From assembly GCA_002794775.1 (NCBI GenBank), contig NBAY01000016.1, forward strand, positions 186,001 to 250,000: a stretch of 64,000 nucleotides of DNA, written 5' to 3'. The notes beneath the pieces were generated by a model. It worked only from the letters and a program-made list of their open reading frames with translations. It was not told the DNA's origin and did not search any database. A program made the position numbers and the translations under genes. The stretch's first letter is position 1. Each line of letters starts with the position of its first letter. Shown here piece after piece: positions 12,070 to 23,915 of the stretch. Source of the stretch: Porodaedalea pini (Eukaryota; Basidiomycota; Agaricomycetes; Hymenochaetales; Hymenochaetaceae).

Positions 12070-14665
12070 TTATAATCTGGCGACGATGCCCCGGAGTGCT
12101 GTCTTCATGATTTTGCCCGTTGCAGTTTTCTACACAGGGAATATCACTTCACTTCACTTCGATTGGTATAAAGCCCAGACTTACCGGCAGCTCGTCCAGT
12201 ACCCGGACCCACTCTGGACACGCAAATCCGGGCAGTCGGGTTTTTGCGAATTTCTTTAGATCTGCTTCGAACTCATTGTGTCTTCCGACGTACTCCTTCT
12301 CGGCTGCCGGAGTGAGAACGACGAACGCCATCGGACGCTCGCCCCATTTGGGATGAGGCCTTGCGACAACAGCCACCTCTAGGATAGCATGGTGCTCCGC
12401 CAATTCTGCATGCACATGGATGAGTTTACTGCATCCCACGACATAGACAACTGCATCCGACTGACCTTGCTCGATTGCCAAACTCGAGGCGTTCTTAAAA
12501 AAGGTTTATTAGTCACGCGTATTAGTCGAATAATTTACATTGAGAACAGAGAAATCACCTCGCCTCCCGATATGATGATATCCTTGCTCCGGTCTTGGAT
12601 TGCTATGCTTCCGTCTTCGTGCATGACCGCGAGGTCTCCGGTGGCAAAATATCCGCCTCGGAAAGCCTTCTTAGTCGCATCCGGATCGCGAAAATACTGC
12701 CGACGGGGCCGTTGATTAAGATACTTTAACAGCTCGAAGATGATCTGATCTTACTTACCTCCTTCATGACAATATTTCCCCGGGTCACGATCTCTCCGAC
12801 GGTCTTGCCATCAGCCGGTACGTCCGTAAGCTCATCGCCATCATCTTGATAGACAACTCGGACTTCCTGCGCCGTGGAGAAGGCATGACCTTGCCGAGCT
12901 ACGAATTTCACTCGCGCTTCGAGTGAGACGTCTCTCCAGAATGATTGTGTATAACTCCGCGTGAAAGGACCGTACGTCTACAGTCTAATGTTCAACCTCG
13001 GAAATTTCTTTAAAGGATGATGTTTCGTACCTCCCTGAGAACAACGTAAGGATTCATTTCGTTGACAGGTAAAGATAACGCACGTTAATCCGTACACATG
13101 AACAACATGGATATTCTTCTTCTCTAACTCGCCGATGAGATGCGCAGTCGGCGCAGAGCCCGCAATGATCGCCGTCACAGGCTTCTCCAGTTTTCTCGCA
13201 TCCGAATGTGTTACGATACCAATCTACATTATCGAGGGAAAGATGAATTAGATGAACGATAACGTTATCGCAATCAAATTTTCAAGCACCTGGACGGTTG
13301 GCGCTCCGCAGTAGTGTGTCACACCCGAGTTTAGGAAATGCCACCAGATCTGAGGATTAGACACGGTGCGTTGCGTGATCTATGCATGATGATATGACAT
13401 GTGAATCATTGCCAATAGTAAAATAAACAGTTGACTGTGATGTACCTGTGCTGCGAATGAAAAGGTTATCGACCACGGATAAGTCCATCCAGCAGCGTGA
13501 AACATGGGCAAGACCCTACAATGGAAGAGCGGCAGGTTTATTTAGCGGCACAGTATTCGGACTGAAGGCCCTTCGCGATCAATCTCACCATAAATATACG
13601 GAATCGGGGGTCATTCTATTGAGGGAAATACCTTCAATGATATGCAAATAAAGCCGAGGTCGGTCGAATTACCTTGCTTCATATGCATTTCCAACAGCAG
13701 CCAGGTATGATCCTACGCGTAGTCAAGAGTGAATACACGTAGATGGGTCTCTCTATTTCATTATTATTTCACCTCGCAGCGTCGACAGGACTCCTTTCGG
13801 TCTTCCGGTTGTTCCAGAACTAGAATAGACGAGCTCAGTTGTACCAAGACAAGCTGGAAATACGTCAAAGGTGAGCTCACGTGTAGCATAACGTCGCTCC
13901 TGCGTCTTCGTTCAACTCCATCTCGAGACCAGGCCAACCCATCTCATTACTATGCTGTCGACCTTTAGACAAGAATTCCTCGTAGGGGCATCCAAACCTT
14001 CCTGTGTCCTTGCTGACTACGACTGGAACCTTAGCATCCTTCACGAAGTGTGCGAACTCGTGATCAACAAGGATGATCTTTGATTCAGAGTGCTCAAGTA
14101 TGTAATTGACTTCGTTTTTCGTCAATCTGGTGTTTATTGGTGTGAGTATCGCGCGAGCAGCGAGTACGCCGTGCAACGCCTCTGCCAGTGCAAGATATTT
14201 ATCCCGCAAACCATTAACAAGCGACAAGCACATACCTGCCATTAGTGGTCTATAGATAATTAGTTTCACCTGACTACGTTGAGGAGTCTTGAAAGTAAAC
14301 TCACGTGTTAGGTGCTATTACAGCGACTTTATCGCCTGGCTTTATTCCAGACCAGATCAAAGCATATGCAAGATTCTGTATTCTTTGTGCCCTATTGACC
14401 CCTTGTATATTTACTGATATATTACGTTCAGCTGGGCGTGCTCACCACACGGAGTACGTATAGTACACGGGTTTCTCTACGTCTGGATGAGCCAGAGCAA
14501 GCTTGTGAGGATAAATAGTAGCTCCTCGAAGAACGAATGTCAACGGGTTCTATGGAGTGGAAGGATAATTCCGATTAGACTAAACAGAATGATTCGCATT
14601 CGAGATTAAACACGTACTAGAGGATGTAAATGTACAGGAAGCTCTGATCCTCTAGGGAGCTTCAT
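12070..14665 (-). CDS. Acyl-CoA synthetase (AMP-binding enzyme), probably peroxisomal
   Basis: Seventeen exons on the minus strand close into 545 aa: 14618-14665, 14446-14549, 14305-14391, 14236-14249, 13881-14181, 13773-13819, 13673-13712, 13589-13615, 13446-13515, 13290-13379, 13084-13223, 13031-13034, 12759-12977, 12559-12696, 12466-12493, 12185-12405 and 12070-12129. ANL-family motifs appear in order: [10 protein letters not shown] (phosphate loop), MFHAAGW, YGAPTVQ-type [41 protein letters not shown] and the catalytic-lysine region [12 protein letters not shown]. It resembles the medium/short-chain acyl-activating enzymes of plants and fungi. The C-terminus ends ARL, a PTS1-type tripeptide, so import into peroxisomes is likely. 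The gene is divergent from the unknown gene at 15011. The substrate cannot be read from sequence. Confidence 0.9.
13031..13034 (-). other. 4-nt internal microexon of the acyl-CoA synthetase
   Basis: The four bases GGAG lie between an acceptor CTCAG (intron 13035-13083, donor GTGCGT) and a donor GTACGA (intron 12978-13030, acceptor TGTAG). They supply the last base of Thr and the whole Glu codon of the conserved VYGLTETYGP motif. Without them the frame breaks and the invariant Glu is lost. Every exon of the gene then closes to exactly 546 codons including stop. Confidence 0.75.
14236..14249 (-). other. 14-nt microexon of the acyl-CoA synthetase
   Basis: These 14 bases complete a Thr codon, encode Pro-Leu-Met-Ala and give the first base of a Glu codon. 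They lie between introns 14250-14304 and 14182-14235. They restore the family segment 'NTPLMAEALHGV' between exons 3 and 5. Confidence 0.75.
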
Positions 14666-15010
14666 CCTGAGACAACAGTGCTCCGGAGGAATACTCGCAG
14701 GAGTCGGTCGGAAACCTGCCAGACGGTATATCATGACTTGAAGCTCTGTAAAGACTGAAAATGAGCTCACCATGAGGAAGCAAGACGGACATTGATATCC
14801 AAAATAGTGGGATCGTCAGAACAGGCTGCGGAGAAGATGACGAAGGAAGAAGAGAACGATAGCAGCATTTTTGAATGGCACCTTATGATCAGCTTTAGTT
14901 TAAGGTGGCTGTGCAGCTCTGTGGGGAAGTCTCGTGATTACATTCACGTGCGACGCGTAAGTTCTTTTCCGAGTCCCGAGCCCTGCACCAAGCTTTAATT
15001 CATACATGCT
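14666..15010. promoter_or_regulatory. Divergent intergenic region
   Basis: These 345 bp lie between the starts of the acyl-CoA synthetase and the unknown helical protein. They should hold both promoters. I see no repeat or recognised operator. Confidence 0.35.
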
Positions 15011-18000
15011 ATGTCACAAGAAAGTGACACTAGTACTGGCTCCGACTCGGATGCGACAGTCAATTCCATTGGTCTTGGCGGAACAGACACTGGCAGTATC
15101 ATACTACCCGGCTCGGACGATTCAGACGGCCAAAGCTTGCGATCACCTGAAATCGTATCAAAGAATGCTCTACTCTCAGTGGAGAAGCTGCATAACTTAG
15201 CAAGCAACTTGAATGTACCTTTTCTTGTCGGCCACTGTTTGTCAGTTCTCTCTCTAGTGCCTAACCTCTCACCGTAGGACGAAGGCGCGGCTGAAGGGCT
15301 GCAAGCATGCTTCACCGATATTCTTCAGTTTGCTGAAGCTGGAGCTAGCGGTCGGTTCTTTGGATTTGAAGACCAGGATTACATGAAATGCATTATCTCT
15401 ATCTGTGAGTTTGCCTGTGATTGTATTGTGCAGAATGCCCTGAGCTTACGAAAACGCGAATCAGTCGACCTTCCATTCCTCCATATCTTGCTAAACCTTC
15501 GTAGACAGCTTCTTCAAATCGCTTCTGAGGACGCCGATGCTTATCGGGCTGACGAGACGGTGGTGTGCTGGGTTGACTTTTTCTTCGCCTGCTGTACAGA
15601 CTTTATCTCGAGCATAGCTGGTAGTCGTCAGAACTTAAGAAACCCCAGGAATAACCTTCCATCTGGTCTCCAGAAGCTGAAAGAAGAGGACGGCCTTCGC
15701 GTTGCCTGCCAATTGCCCCGTACGCTTCTTTTATCTGTCCATAAACTATAATAATAATATGAATTTGATGTTTGAATCAGAAACATGGGAACATTTTCCT
15801 AGACTACTTCAATCTGGTCATGTTTCTCCTGCCTCAAAGCGGCTGGTGCTAGCCCTGCTCTTTGCCGTCTTCGTGATACGACCAGACCTCGAAGTTTGCG
15901 ACCCCTGGACTGAAACTGAGTGAGCCGTCTCTGATCTCTCGGTTTCTTAGTAGTTGACGACATGTAATAGCATCGAGCCTGAATTCTTGTTGGAATGCTT
16001 ACAGACGCTCTCGGATGAATTTATCACTCAAGTACGGGAGCTAGCTTTATCAGTGAACAACTCTGCTAGCCACACCCTGCGCACAGCATATGCCATGGCA
16101 ATCGCGCTGTTTGCCGTGAGTAACCATTGTTGCTCCAATTAATACCGAGTGCTCACTACTCATTAGTCCGCAGAATCCGCTATCCAGCGTCGCGAAGAGG
16201 AGTCTTCGGCACCTTTCCAACCGCATACTTCGGCTTCCTTGCTTGAGCTAATGCACTTTATTTTATTGCCGCCTTCCCAGCAATTGACGGCTACTCTTGT
16301 GTCGGAAGAACTGGATGACGCACAGGCCATTCTTCTGCATTGGGGAAGCACAATACCCTGGGCATGGGAGAAATGGCATGACCCTCGAGTCATCGGATTT
16401 GATACAGTAGTGACGTTGGTAATGTTATTTTCCTGAACTATCGGTGGTAAAAAAGCAACTATAAGAGTTCTCACTAGACATCAAACTGGCTTTATCATCT
16501 TGACAAGTCCTTGACCGTATCTCTTTGCGAAGAATCTCACTTTCAGGTTGAAGAGCATGTGTCACCGCTGTCGACTAGCTTGGCTTATGCTCTGAAAGGC
16601 GCTGTGGAAATGGATCCTCGCGCATCCTTGATTGCGCTCTTTGTAAATATCGCTACACTATTTACTCAATTGCATGCTTAAGATCAATTTATCTAGCACC
16701 AGATCCGTGACGAAAGCCTCAGAGGAAATGAGGACGAGCCCAATATGTTGCGCCTTCATCGTACAACGTGGAGTCTTACCGAGCTCATCGAAGGATACAG
16801 CAACGTATTGTCTTCTGATGACCTGTCTCTCGTTTCTGAACAGTTAGTGGCTCTCTTTGTAGAGCTAAACGAACGCACAGGCGAGACAGGATCAAAAGGT
16901 ACGGGAATTACACCAGAACGGATGATAATATCGCCGAACATTTTTGAAGTGAAAGGAGAAATAATTCGCTGCTTAAATGCCCTGAAGCCTGATATCACGG
17001 AGAAGGCTCTCCTCTCGTTCCACAAGAACATTTCTTTCTTTACAAAAATAGCTGGAGGTCCGCCACTTTCAAGAGCCTTTTCTCTATATCTACTGATTTG
17101 ATAATGATTTCAGTCATTGCTAAAGCCTCGCGGTACGTCTCGCCTCAGAATTAGCATTCAAGTCACCTAAACGCAATATGAACGAATAGCATGGTCATGA
17201 GCGACCCCTCGGGGCATTTCCTCCTCACTGCGGGCGTCCCGCTTGGGCTCGTTACACTCCTCGACTTCATTTCCCTTGTCTGCAAATGCAACGCAGTCAA
17301 GTGCGTCCCAGTGACGACCTTCTCCCTGCTCTCGGATCTTGTGAAGTTTCTCTCGCTCCGCGTTGGTACGCCAGCTCTAAGGATAGCGCTGTTGAATTGC
17401 TTGGTGCATGCGCATGGGCAGTGCCGGTCGAGTCGGTCTGGTGCTGCAGCTGGAAAGAGCACGACGAGTGCCGGCTCAGATAAGAATGAAGGCTCGCCTA
17501 CTGTGAAGCCGCATAAAACATGGGATGACGAAGACGCGTATAACTTAGCGCTCGACATGGTTGGAACCAACCTGGATCTCGCCGGTCCGTTGTCACTTTC
17601 CGAATCACACATCATTAGCAGTACTAACCCGAACCCGCTTTTTTTTTGTCCTATATAACTTGAACAGAGGCATTGGCCTCCTACGTCTCCCTCACGATCA
17701 AGAAGACTACCGATCCACTGCTGGTAGCGGAGGTATGGGACTACCTGCGTGACGTGCTCCTCATTCTCGCGACGAGGCGTCTTGAGGACAGCGACGAGGA
17801 GATCAGCAACGGAGACCTCGTATCAGATGCCGCAGCCTCGATGTCGGAGGCCAAGGCGCTGAGGCTCACCAACGCGACAGAGAAGATATGCATTGGACTT
17901 GAGGCGGTGCTGAAGCGCAGTGATGTGGTTGTAGGTTCGTTGCTCTACAGCTTATTCATATCATTTTTGTTTAGAATACTGATTTCTCGAAATGATTTTT

Positions 18001-18386
18001 TGGGAAGTTTAGCGCGCCTCTTGCTAGACTCGCCATTGACGCTCAGCCTTTATGATGCCCTGCAGAAGCTCACCAAACCTGCGCAAACAGAACTACCCGA
18101 TGCTAGTGCCGATGCTGATGATAGTCTTGGATTTCAACCTCCGAATCCGAGCGCCAAGGATGCTGCACAGTTCGATTCGCGCGCAATAAAAACGATCGAG
18201 AAGTTTCTGGAGAAGGTACGGCTTGCTATTCGCTTTCTCGGGTTCTTCGTTGCTGAGAATAAACCCATAGTTGAAGAAGATCGAAGCCGACTTGAACAGG
18301 GAGACATGAAAGACCCCTCTGATTGGAGTGAGGTAATTGAACCAGCTGTTCCGCCTGCGACAGACTTAACCTTTGTTATTCTTTAA
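15011..18386 (+). CDS. Large helical protein of unknown function (ARM/HEAT-like appearance)
   Basis: Eleven exons close in frame to about 920 aa: 15011-15214, 15278-15719, 15781-15919, 15971-16115, 16167-16418, 16478-16642, 16697-17057, 17114-17132, 17190-17584, 17668-17934 and 18013-18386. The N-terminus is acidic and Ser/Gly-rich. The rest is dominated by amphipathic leucine-rich helices, for example HILLNLRRQLLQIASEDA and LVLALLFAVFVI, which read like ARM/HEAT repeats. I recognise no named family. Exon 8 is only 19 nt. Two points are uncertain. The 78-bp intron at 17935-18012 keeps the frame open if retained. Near the end, GTACGG at 18216 could be a donor, with CATAG at 18274 as acceptor, giving an alternative shorter C-terminus (KLKKIEADL). 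No signal peptide is seen. Confidence 0.6.
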
Positions 18387-20876
18387 TCGCTATTTGCCTA
18401 TTTTCGAGCGTTGCGGGTGTAATCGCCTGCCTGTACGAAAATTCATGCCGCATTTCCGCGCCTATGTATAATCACTACAGAGTACTCTCCAAGAGAATAG
18501 AGTCTTCCCCACATGAAGTGGTAGCGGGCTTCGCTTTCGGGTCGGTTGTGGAGTAGCGATTCGGAAGTGTCGGTCTGCGGTTCGCCGTGGTAAACAACGG
18601 GCATGGGCAACTGCAAGAGTGTGCACTGAAGGTTCAAGACGTAGAGTTCAGATTCGAAAGTTTTGTTCGGTCCGCGTTCGCTATTCTGTAACATGATTCC
18701 ATGACTCAAACTTCGCACTTCTAGTAGGATTGAGTCGGTCGTCTAGACTCCAATCCACCGCGGCCTTCGCTTCTGCAAACTTATAGCATTCTGGACCTTG
18801 GCCTGATGACGGCCCCTGATATCCGTACTCTTGAAGCTTTAGTTGTAGCCGAGGCTTTCGTGCGGACTTTCTATCCATGAGGTACAAGGCCTACGTTGAC
18901 ACAAAATGTAGGCAGAGCTGGGGAGTGCGGTATGAGCGTTCGAATGGACGTCTAGTATTATAGTAAATAACGGACGAGCAGTGGTATATACCTTTGACGT
19001 CATGCGCCTATACGCATAAGACTACATATAGCACGTTGAAAGCGGCGGTCTTCGCTGTGGCTTAGTACGTATGTAGCATGGACGTCAATATCACGGATCT
19101 GCACCGGGAAGGATGACTGGTGAGTGAAGGCCGTCCGTCTACTATAAGTAGGCATATCTCGTGCATTCACAAGCATCAAGTGACTGCGGGGGCAAAGACG
19201 GCAGCCGGCTTTAGAGCCGGAAGACTCAATGAGAGCGGTTGCTGACGGCATCGCGGTAGGCACGGGCTCGGGATAGCCCACGAATTCGCGGAAGGTGATC
19301 ATTTGAGAAGAGAAGACGGCATCTTGTGTCGCTGGGACGGATTCCGCGCATCCGCGTCAGGGCATTTTCGCTCGGACACGGGATACCCATGCTAGGACTC
19401 GAATGGGGAGGCAGCTGGTCTACCGCTGGTCTGAGAGGAGCCCGAGTACGACGAAATGAGTGTAGTGTACTGTGCATTGACCGCATCGGCCTCTTCGTTT
19501 CGCCCAGCGGGAGACGTTGAAGAGAGGCTATCTTCTTCTAAGCCGGTTTCGATGACGTCTACGTAAGTAGAGTCATTTAGCATCGCAAAATGCAGATGAG
19601 TTTTCTGCTGCGTGGGCAGCAGTGGGTCCCCCTCATCCCAAAGTCCTATGTCGAATTTAAAGTTCTGGGCGAGTAGAAGTAGAGAGCATGGGACTCGACA
19701 AACTGTTATCAGCCAATGCAAAGTCCTATGGACTCCGTCCGGGAGCCAGAGCGCTTTCGAAGTACAGAAGATGGGAAGGCCATTTAGGCGAGATACAGAA
19801 GGCAAGGCGAAGGACGGTGGTATTACAATGACCGATTTGCGATCATCGCGGTCGCCTAGCTCGAGACGTTCAATTTGCGCAGAACGAGATACGCGCGGAA
19901 ATAGGATAGGTACAGAACCGGACAAGAATCGGGCGGATGCGAGGACAATTGAGAGGAATCTTCGGTAATTGTATGCAGAATAGGCAAACTATTCATGCGT
20001 CATCATGAAGGCGAGAAGAATGGCAAAAGGAGATGTCTAGAGCGGCCCGAGGTTGAGGAGAAGGATGCGCGAAGCAGCGGGGTGTTCGCAGTCCGTGCAG
20101 ATGCGTGGGCAGGCAGTTTCTGTAGATGAATGGGCGATCGCACTTCCGGGTCGGAGAGAAGTGTGGATGAGCACATAGCCTGTCTCTACTGAATACACCG
20201 GTAGGAACTTGATGTGCGGAACCACGATGACGTCCTGTGCCATTTTGACTAGCGTCCGAGCCTTTGCCAGTTCGTCGCCTCAAACTCTGAGTGTTGAGCG
20301 CCCGCTGTGTTAAGCATAGGCTGCAGAGTCCGAAGGCGGAGCTGGAGCTGGAGCTGCGTAAGCCTCGCGACAAGGTCGGATGGGAAATTTACTGAAAGCT
20401 GACATTGACGATATACTGAGTCGGCGAACATCCGAGGCGCCACTTTTAGTGAAACCTAGGTGGTCGAGGCGGGAACTGAGCTGGGCTGACTCGTGAACAG
20501 GGCAGCTGATAGACGCAGTATGACATCAGTCTGAAGCAAGAGCGTCTTCCATAGCACGGCATCAAGTAAAGGCAACCTCCTAGCAATCTTAAAAGAGTCA
20601 GGTTAAACTCGCATCTTACTTGGGGAATTGGCGAGGGTGGAAGCAAATGAGTCGAGAGTAACTGGAAGGAATAAAACAAATGCAAAGTTGAATATGGTTC
20701 AAACTAGGCACATGACCCCGGACACCACGTGCTTATACTCTGCTGCATATCACTCCAATTTCCACTGGCAGTCTTCTCACCCGAGACTCCCATTCCCCGC
20801 TGCAAGACGCCGTGTCCCTCGACTTTGTCGCCGTCGTCTTTGCCGCCGCCGCCGCCGCCTCCTCATCGATCGATCG
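18387..20876. other. 2.5-kb stretch with no resolved gene; possible minus-strand gene
   Basis: No family-level motif is visible here. The best candidate is a minus-strand exon at about 19392-19970. It starts after an ATGAATAG acceptor with AYSAYNYRRF and contains FDIGLWDEGDPLLP and LLNDST-like AMLNDSTYVDVIETG, which look protein-like. Further minus-strand open frames (19000-19302, 18681-18887, 18443-18718, 20249-20443) could be its other exons, but I could not join them in frame with good splice sites. Immediately upstream of the gene at 20877 lies a GCC repeat and four tandem ATCG units. This region may be a diverged gene, a pseudogene or noncoding DNA. Confidence 0.35.
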
Positions 20877-22440
20877 ATGTTCATGTCCTCGCCCTTCCGT
20901 GTCTCCCACCGTCGCTCCAGATCTCACACATCCCTCTCTTCGCCTTCCTCCTCACCAGTTGCAAGATCCGACAAGCACCGCACACACGCAACCCGCCCAT
21001 CGGTATTGATTGGCAAACAGGCATGCGGTGCCGCTGCGACCCAAACTGACTCGCCCTTCTCCGCTACCCCCGCATTTGCCGCCCAGCCACCCGAGAAATG
21101 GGACGTAGAGGCATGGAGGCGTGGCAAGAGAGCCAGGCGCGATCCGGAGGTGCGTTGTGTTTCATCTCTTCATTCCTCAGCGTCTGACCTTGCCTTTTAT
21201 CACCTACTCTCGCCTTTGGTCTGCAGAGTCTTTCAGAAGACGCAGATATGGAGTCCTGCGACGAGCCCATGCCAAGCTCACCCATGACTGAGTCGGAACC
21301 CATTGCCAACTCCTTATCCATGTCTGCGCCCTCGACACCCCATACGCGCTTTGCCGCAACGTCAGACGCATTCCAGTTCTTCCCGTCGAAAGTATCGTCG
21401 TCGTCAGCCGCAAAGCAAGCGTCGGCTCCGCATGCGACGTTCTCTGGTTCAAATGACCAGCACCAACACCGATACACCGATGGCCTCGTGCAGATGCACT
21501 CGGACGCATTCAGCGACCTTCGTAAGACTGTTTCAGAGGCGGGTGAGGGCTTCGTCCGTCGCATGCGCGAGTTTGAAGCGCACCGTGGTGCGGGACCCTC
21601 ACGTGTCAGCACTGCGTCGTCACACACCGATGGCTCGGAACGCAAGCTTCCGCCCCACAAACGTGGTCGAAAGCGGCCGTCGCCCTTGTCCGCACGGCAA
21701 TTTAACGTGCAACATTCGAACGTGGGCTTGAACCATGGGAAAGGAAGCGAATTCGATGAGGGAGATTCGGATGTCGAGATCCGGTCGAGTTGTGCATCGG
21801 GCTCGGATGATTTCCAGGGCTGGTCGCCCTCAAAGAAGCGCGCGGTGTCGCTCAGTGCTCTAAACTATCAAGACGCCGTTCCCGTCACTCATCCACATTC
21901 ACTGCCATTCCCCATTCCTCTGAGGAGTCGGGAGCGCAGCTCATCGCCGCCAGCATCGGCGTATTCGAACTCATCATCTGACGAAGACGAGGAGATCATG
22001 AGTTTAAACGCACTGGAGGTAGTGTAAGTGACAGAGTACGTCATCGGCGCGCTCCGCGCTTCCGTTCCAAAGTGCAGTCATCCGCGAAGTACAGCCCGCC
22101 GCCATTATCCTTCTCCTTCTCGACGTCAAACAACTCTTCACGTATGTCCCTTGGTGCGAGCGTACCATCCCCGACATCGCTTTTCGGTGCTTCAAACTCG
22201 CTTTCGTCGGAGCCTGACCAGCAGAGTGCGTTTGGAAGTGCAGGGAACACCAGTACAAGCTCCGACGTGGTGGCTGGCTTACCCGCACCGCGGACGTTGA
22301 AACGCGCGGAGAAGGCTGTTGCGGCTCTCAGTCTTGCGCTTGCCAATGGCGCGGGGAGCGTGAGTGACTATGAGGCCCTGCGAGAGGCGCAGGGCGTGCT
22401 CGCTATGGAGGACAGCGAGGCCGGCGGCCTATGGGACTAG
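20877..22440 (+). CDS. Ser-rich protein of unknown function, likely nuclear
   Basis: Exons 20877-21149, 21227-22018 and 22078-22440 give 475 aa. The chain is rich in Ser, Pro and charged residues with no hydrophobic helix. Basic clusters such as KRGRKRPS and RRGKRARR look like nuclear localisation signals. An acidic SSSDEDEE segment precedes intron 2. The C-terminal part contains a predicted helix (LKRAEKAVAALSLALANG). The intron 2 donor was set at GTAGTG (22019), because the better-looking GTAAGT five bases on would break the frame. The start ATG at 20877 is followed by a second ATG two codons later. No domain is recognised. Confidence 0.6.
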
Positions 22441-23000
22441 GCTGTATCTAATATCAATTCATTTCCAACAAAAGGAACATGAATGGACGGTTCAACCCGA
22501 ACTGGATCGATTTGCATACGAAATGCTACTTCGGACGGAGCTAAAACCGGACAGCGTTCATCGTCGCTCGGTCGTGAGCCACACCGAATATTCATATTAT
22601 TTGCGTCCTGGCCTTGCCGGACAATCTTCCCCCCTTTGCGTGCGAAGCCATAATATACTTTTCCACTGGAACGGTCAATAAAAAAATCACGGGGATCTTT
22701 AACATTATTTCTTCCTTTTCTTTTACTTTGCTTTACTTCATTCGTCCAGGGAAATACCAATCAACCAAGCATATCATGTTCCATACCAAAAGCATAACGA
22801 TTTATATGTCTGTAACTTAAGCAGCAATGTCATGTATCGGTGTCGCTATGGGATGGAGATAGAAAAGAACACTGGGAGGCCCGGGTGAATTAGAAGCACA
22901 AGAGCAGTTGGTTTGTGTACAGGTGGTATGAAGCCGCGTGGACAACAGAACAAAATGCAATGCTGAAAAGATGGAAGAGAATAGAACATGAAAGGAGGGA
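22441..23000. other. Convergent 3' region, no gene seen
   Basis: About 560 bp lie between the Ser-rich gene stop and the J-protein stop. The region is AT-rich with several AATAAA-like strings (for example near 22676). Its ORFs show no family motifs. It probably carries both 3' UTRs. Confidence 0.4.
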
Positions 23001-23915
23001 CTAGAAACTAGAAGCAGCAGTACCCAAGACCTTCATAGCAAGCGCGCGCAGGATCTAGAAAGACGACACGAAAAAAGTGCGGTGTCGGTTAGCGCATACA
23101 TGCAAAGCAAACATAAACGTAATGCAGCCAATGTTGCACTGACCTCGGCTTTCTGGCTCCCACCAAGCTGGGAGAACACTGCAGCGACGCTCTTGCCTTT
23201 CGCGTCGCGAATCGCCCCGAGGCGATTGCCCGCAAAGGCACCGATGAGTAACCCAGGAATGTTCGCGATAATGAAGCCCATGCCTGCGCCGCACACAGCG
23301 CCGAACCACGACCAGAAGGGAAGCACGCGCTCGACTTCTGGGCGGAGGAGCTATAAAATGCAACGGAGAAGGTAATGCGTTAACTCTAGAAGAAACATGA
23401 ATAGAAAATCGGAAAAAAAAGGCGTACCTCCTCAAATACGTCTCCGAACATGCCTTCCGCATCCGGACGCTGCGCGTTCGCGAAGCCCGTTCCTGCACCT
23501 GCACCCTTGGCCGGAGCCAGCGGCGCCAGCGAACATGTTCGCAAAGTTGGCGAAGAAGTTCGCCGAGGCGCCCGGATCAGCAGAGCGCTCGTCGAATCCG
23601 CGCGTCGAGCGCAGAGAGTCGTATTCACGCCTTCGCGTCGCGTCGGAGAGGACGTAGTACGCGTCTGCTACAGCCTGTTTCCATTACACCGATCCAGTTT
23701 AATGTCAGCCAGTCATCTAGAATGGAGAACTGGAAGAAAACAGAAGAACTCACCTGGAACCTCTCCGTCGCGCGCTTTATCTCGTCAGGTGGCGCGTTGG
23801 CAAGTCTGTCGGGATGGGATTTGAGGCTCTCCTTTTTGTACGCTTGGCGAATTTCGTCTTGTGAGGCCGATGGCTGCAAACCTAATAATTCATAATAATC
23901 GGGGAACGAAGCCAT
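23001..23915 (-). CDS. DnaJ (J-domain) membrane protein with an internal frame break
   Basis: Exons are 23754-23915, 23428-23674, 23144-23350 and 23001-23054. Exon 1 begins MASFPDYYELLGLQPSASQ and carries the HPD motif (KSHPDRL) that stimulates Hsp70. Exon 2 completes the J domain (ADAYYVLSDATRRREYDSL). Exon 3 encodes LLRPEVERVLPFWSWFG, then a Gly-rich helix (GAGMGFIIANIPGLLIGAFAG), probably a membrane segment. Exon 4 ends ILRALAMKVLGTAASSF. Exon 2 has 247 nt where a multiple of three is needed. Its 5' half reads in one frame up to ANFFANFANMFAG, and its 3' half reads in another (GFANAQRPDAEGMFGDVFEE). One extra base, or two missing, is therefore implied in a GC-rich Gly/Ala stretch near 23510-23540. 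Without correction the protein would stop early and lose the helix. Confidence 0.75.

Noticed and set aside
17935..18012. In-frame coding read-through of the 78-bp segment
   Set aside because: It has a donor and acceptor, is AT-rich and hydrophobic unlike its flanks, and sits between segments that join smoothly. Called an intron, though not proven.
20811..20879. GCC and ATCG tandem repeats as a functional element
   Set aside because: They are short simple repeats just 5' of a start codon, with nothing beyond low complexity to support a role.
20628..21287. Upstream extension of the Ser-rich protein to 20628
   Set aside because: The extension reads through a GCC/ATCG repeat tract and an Arg-rich run typical of untranslated DNA; the ATG at 20877 is more plausible.
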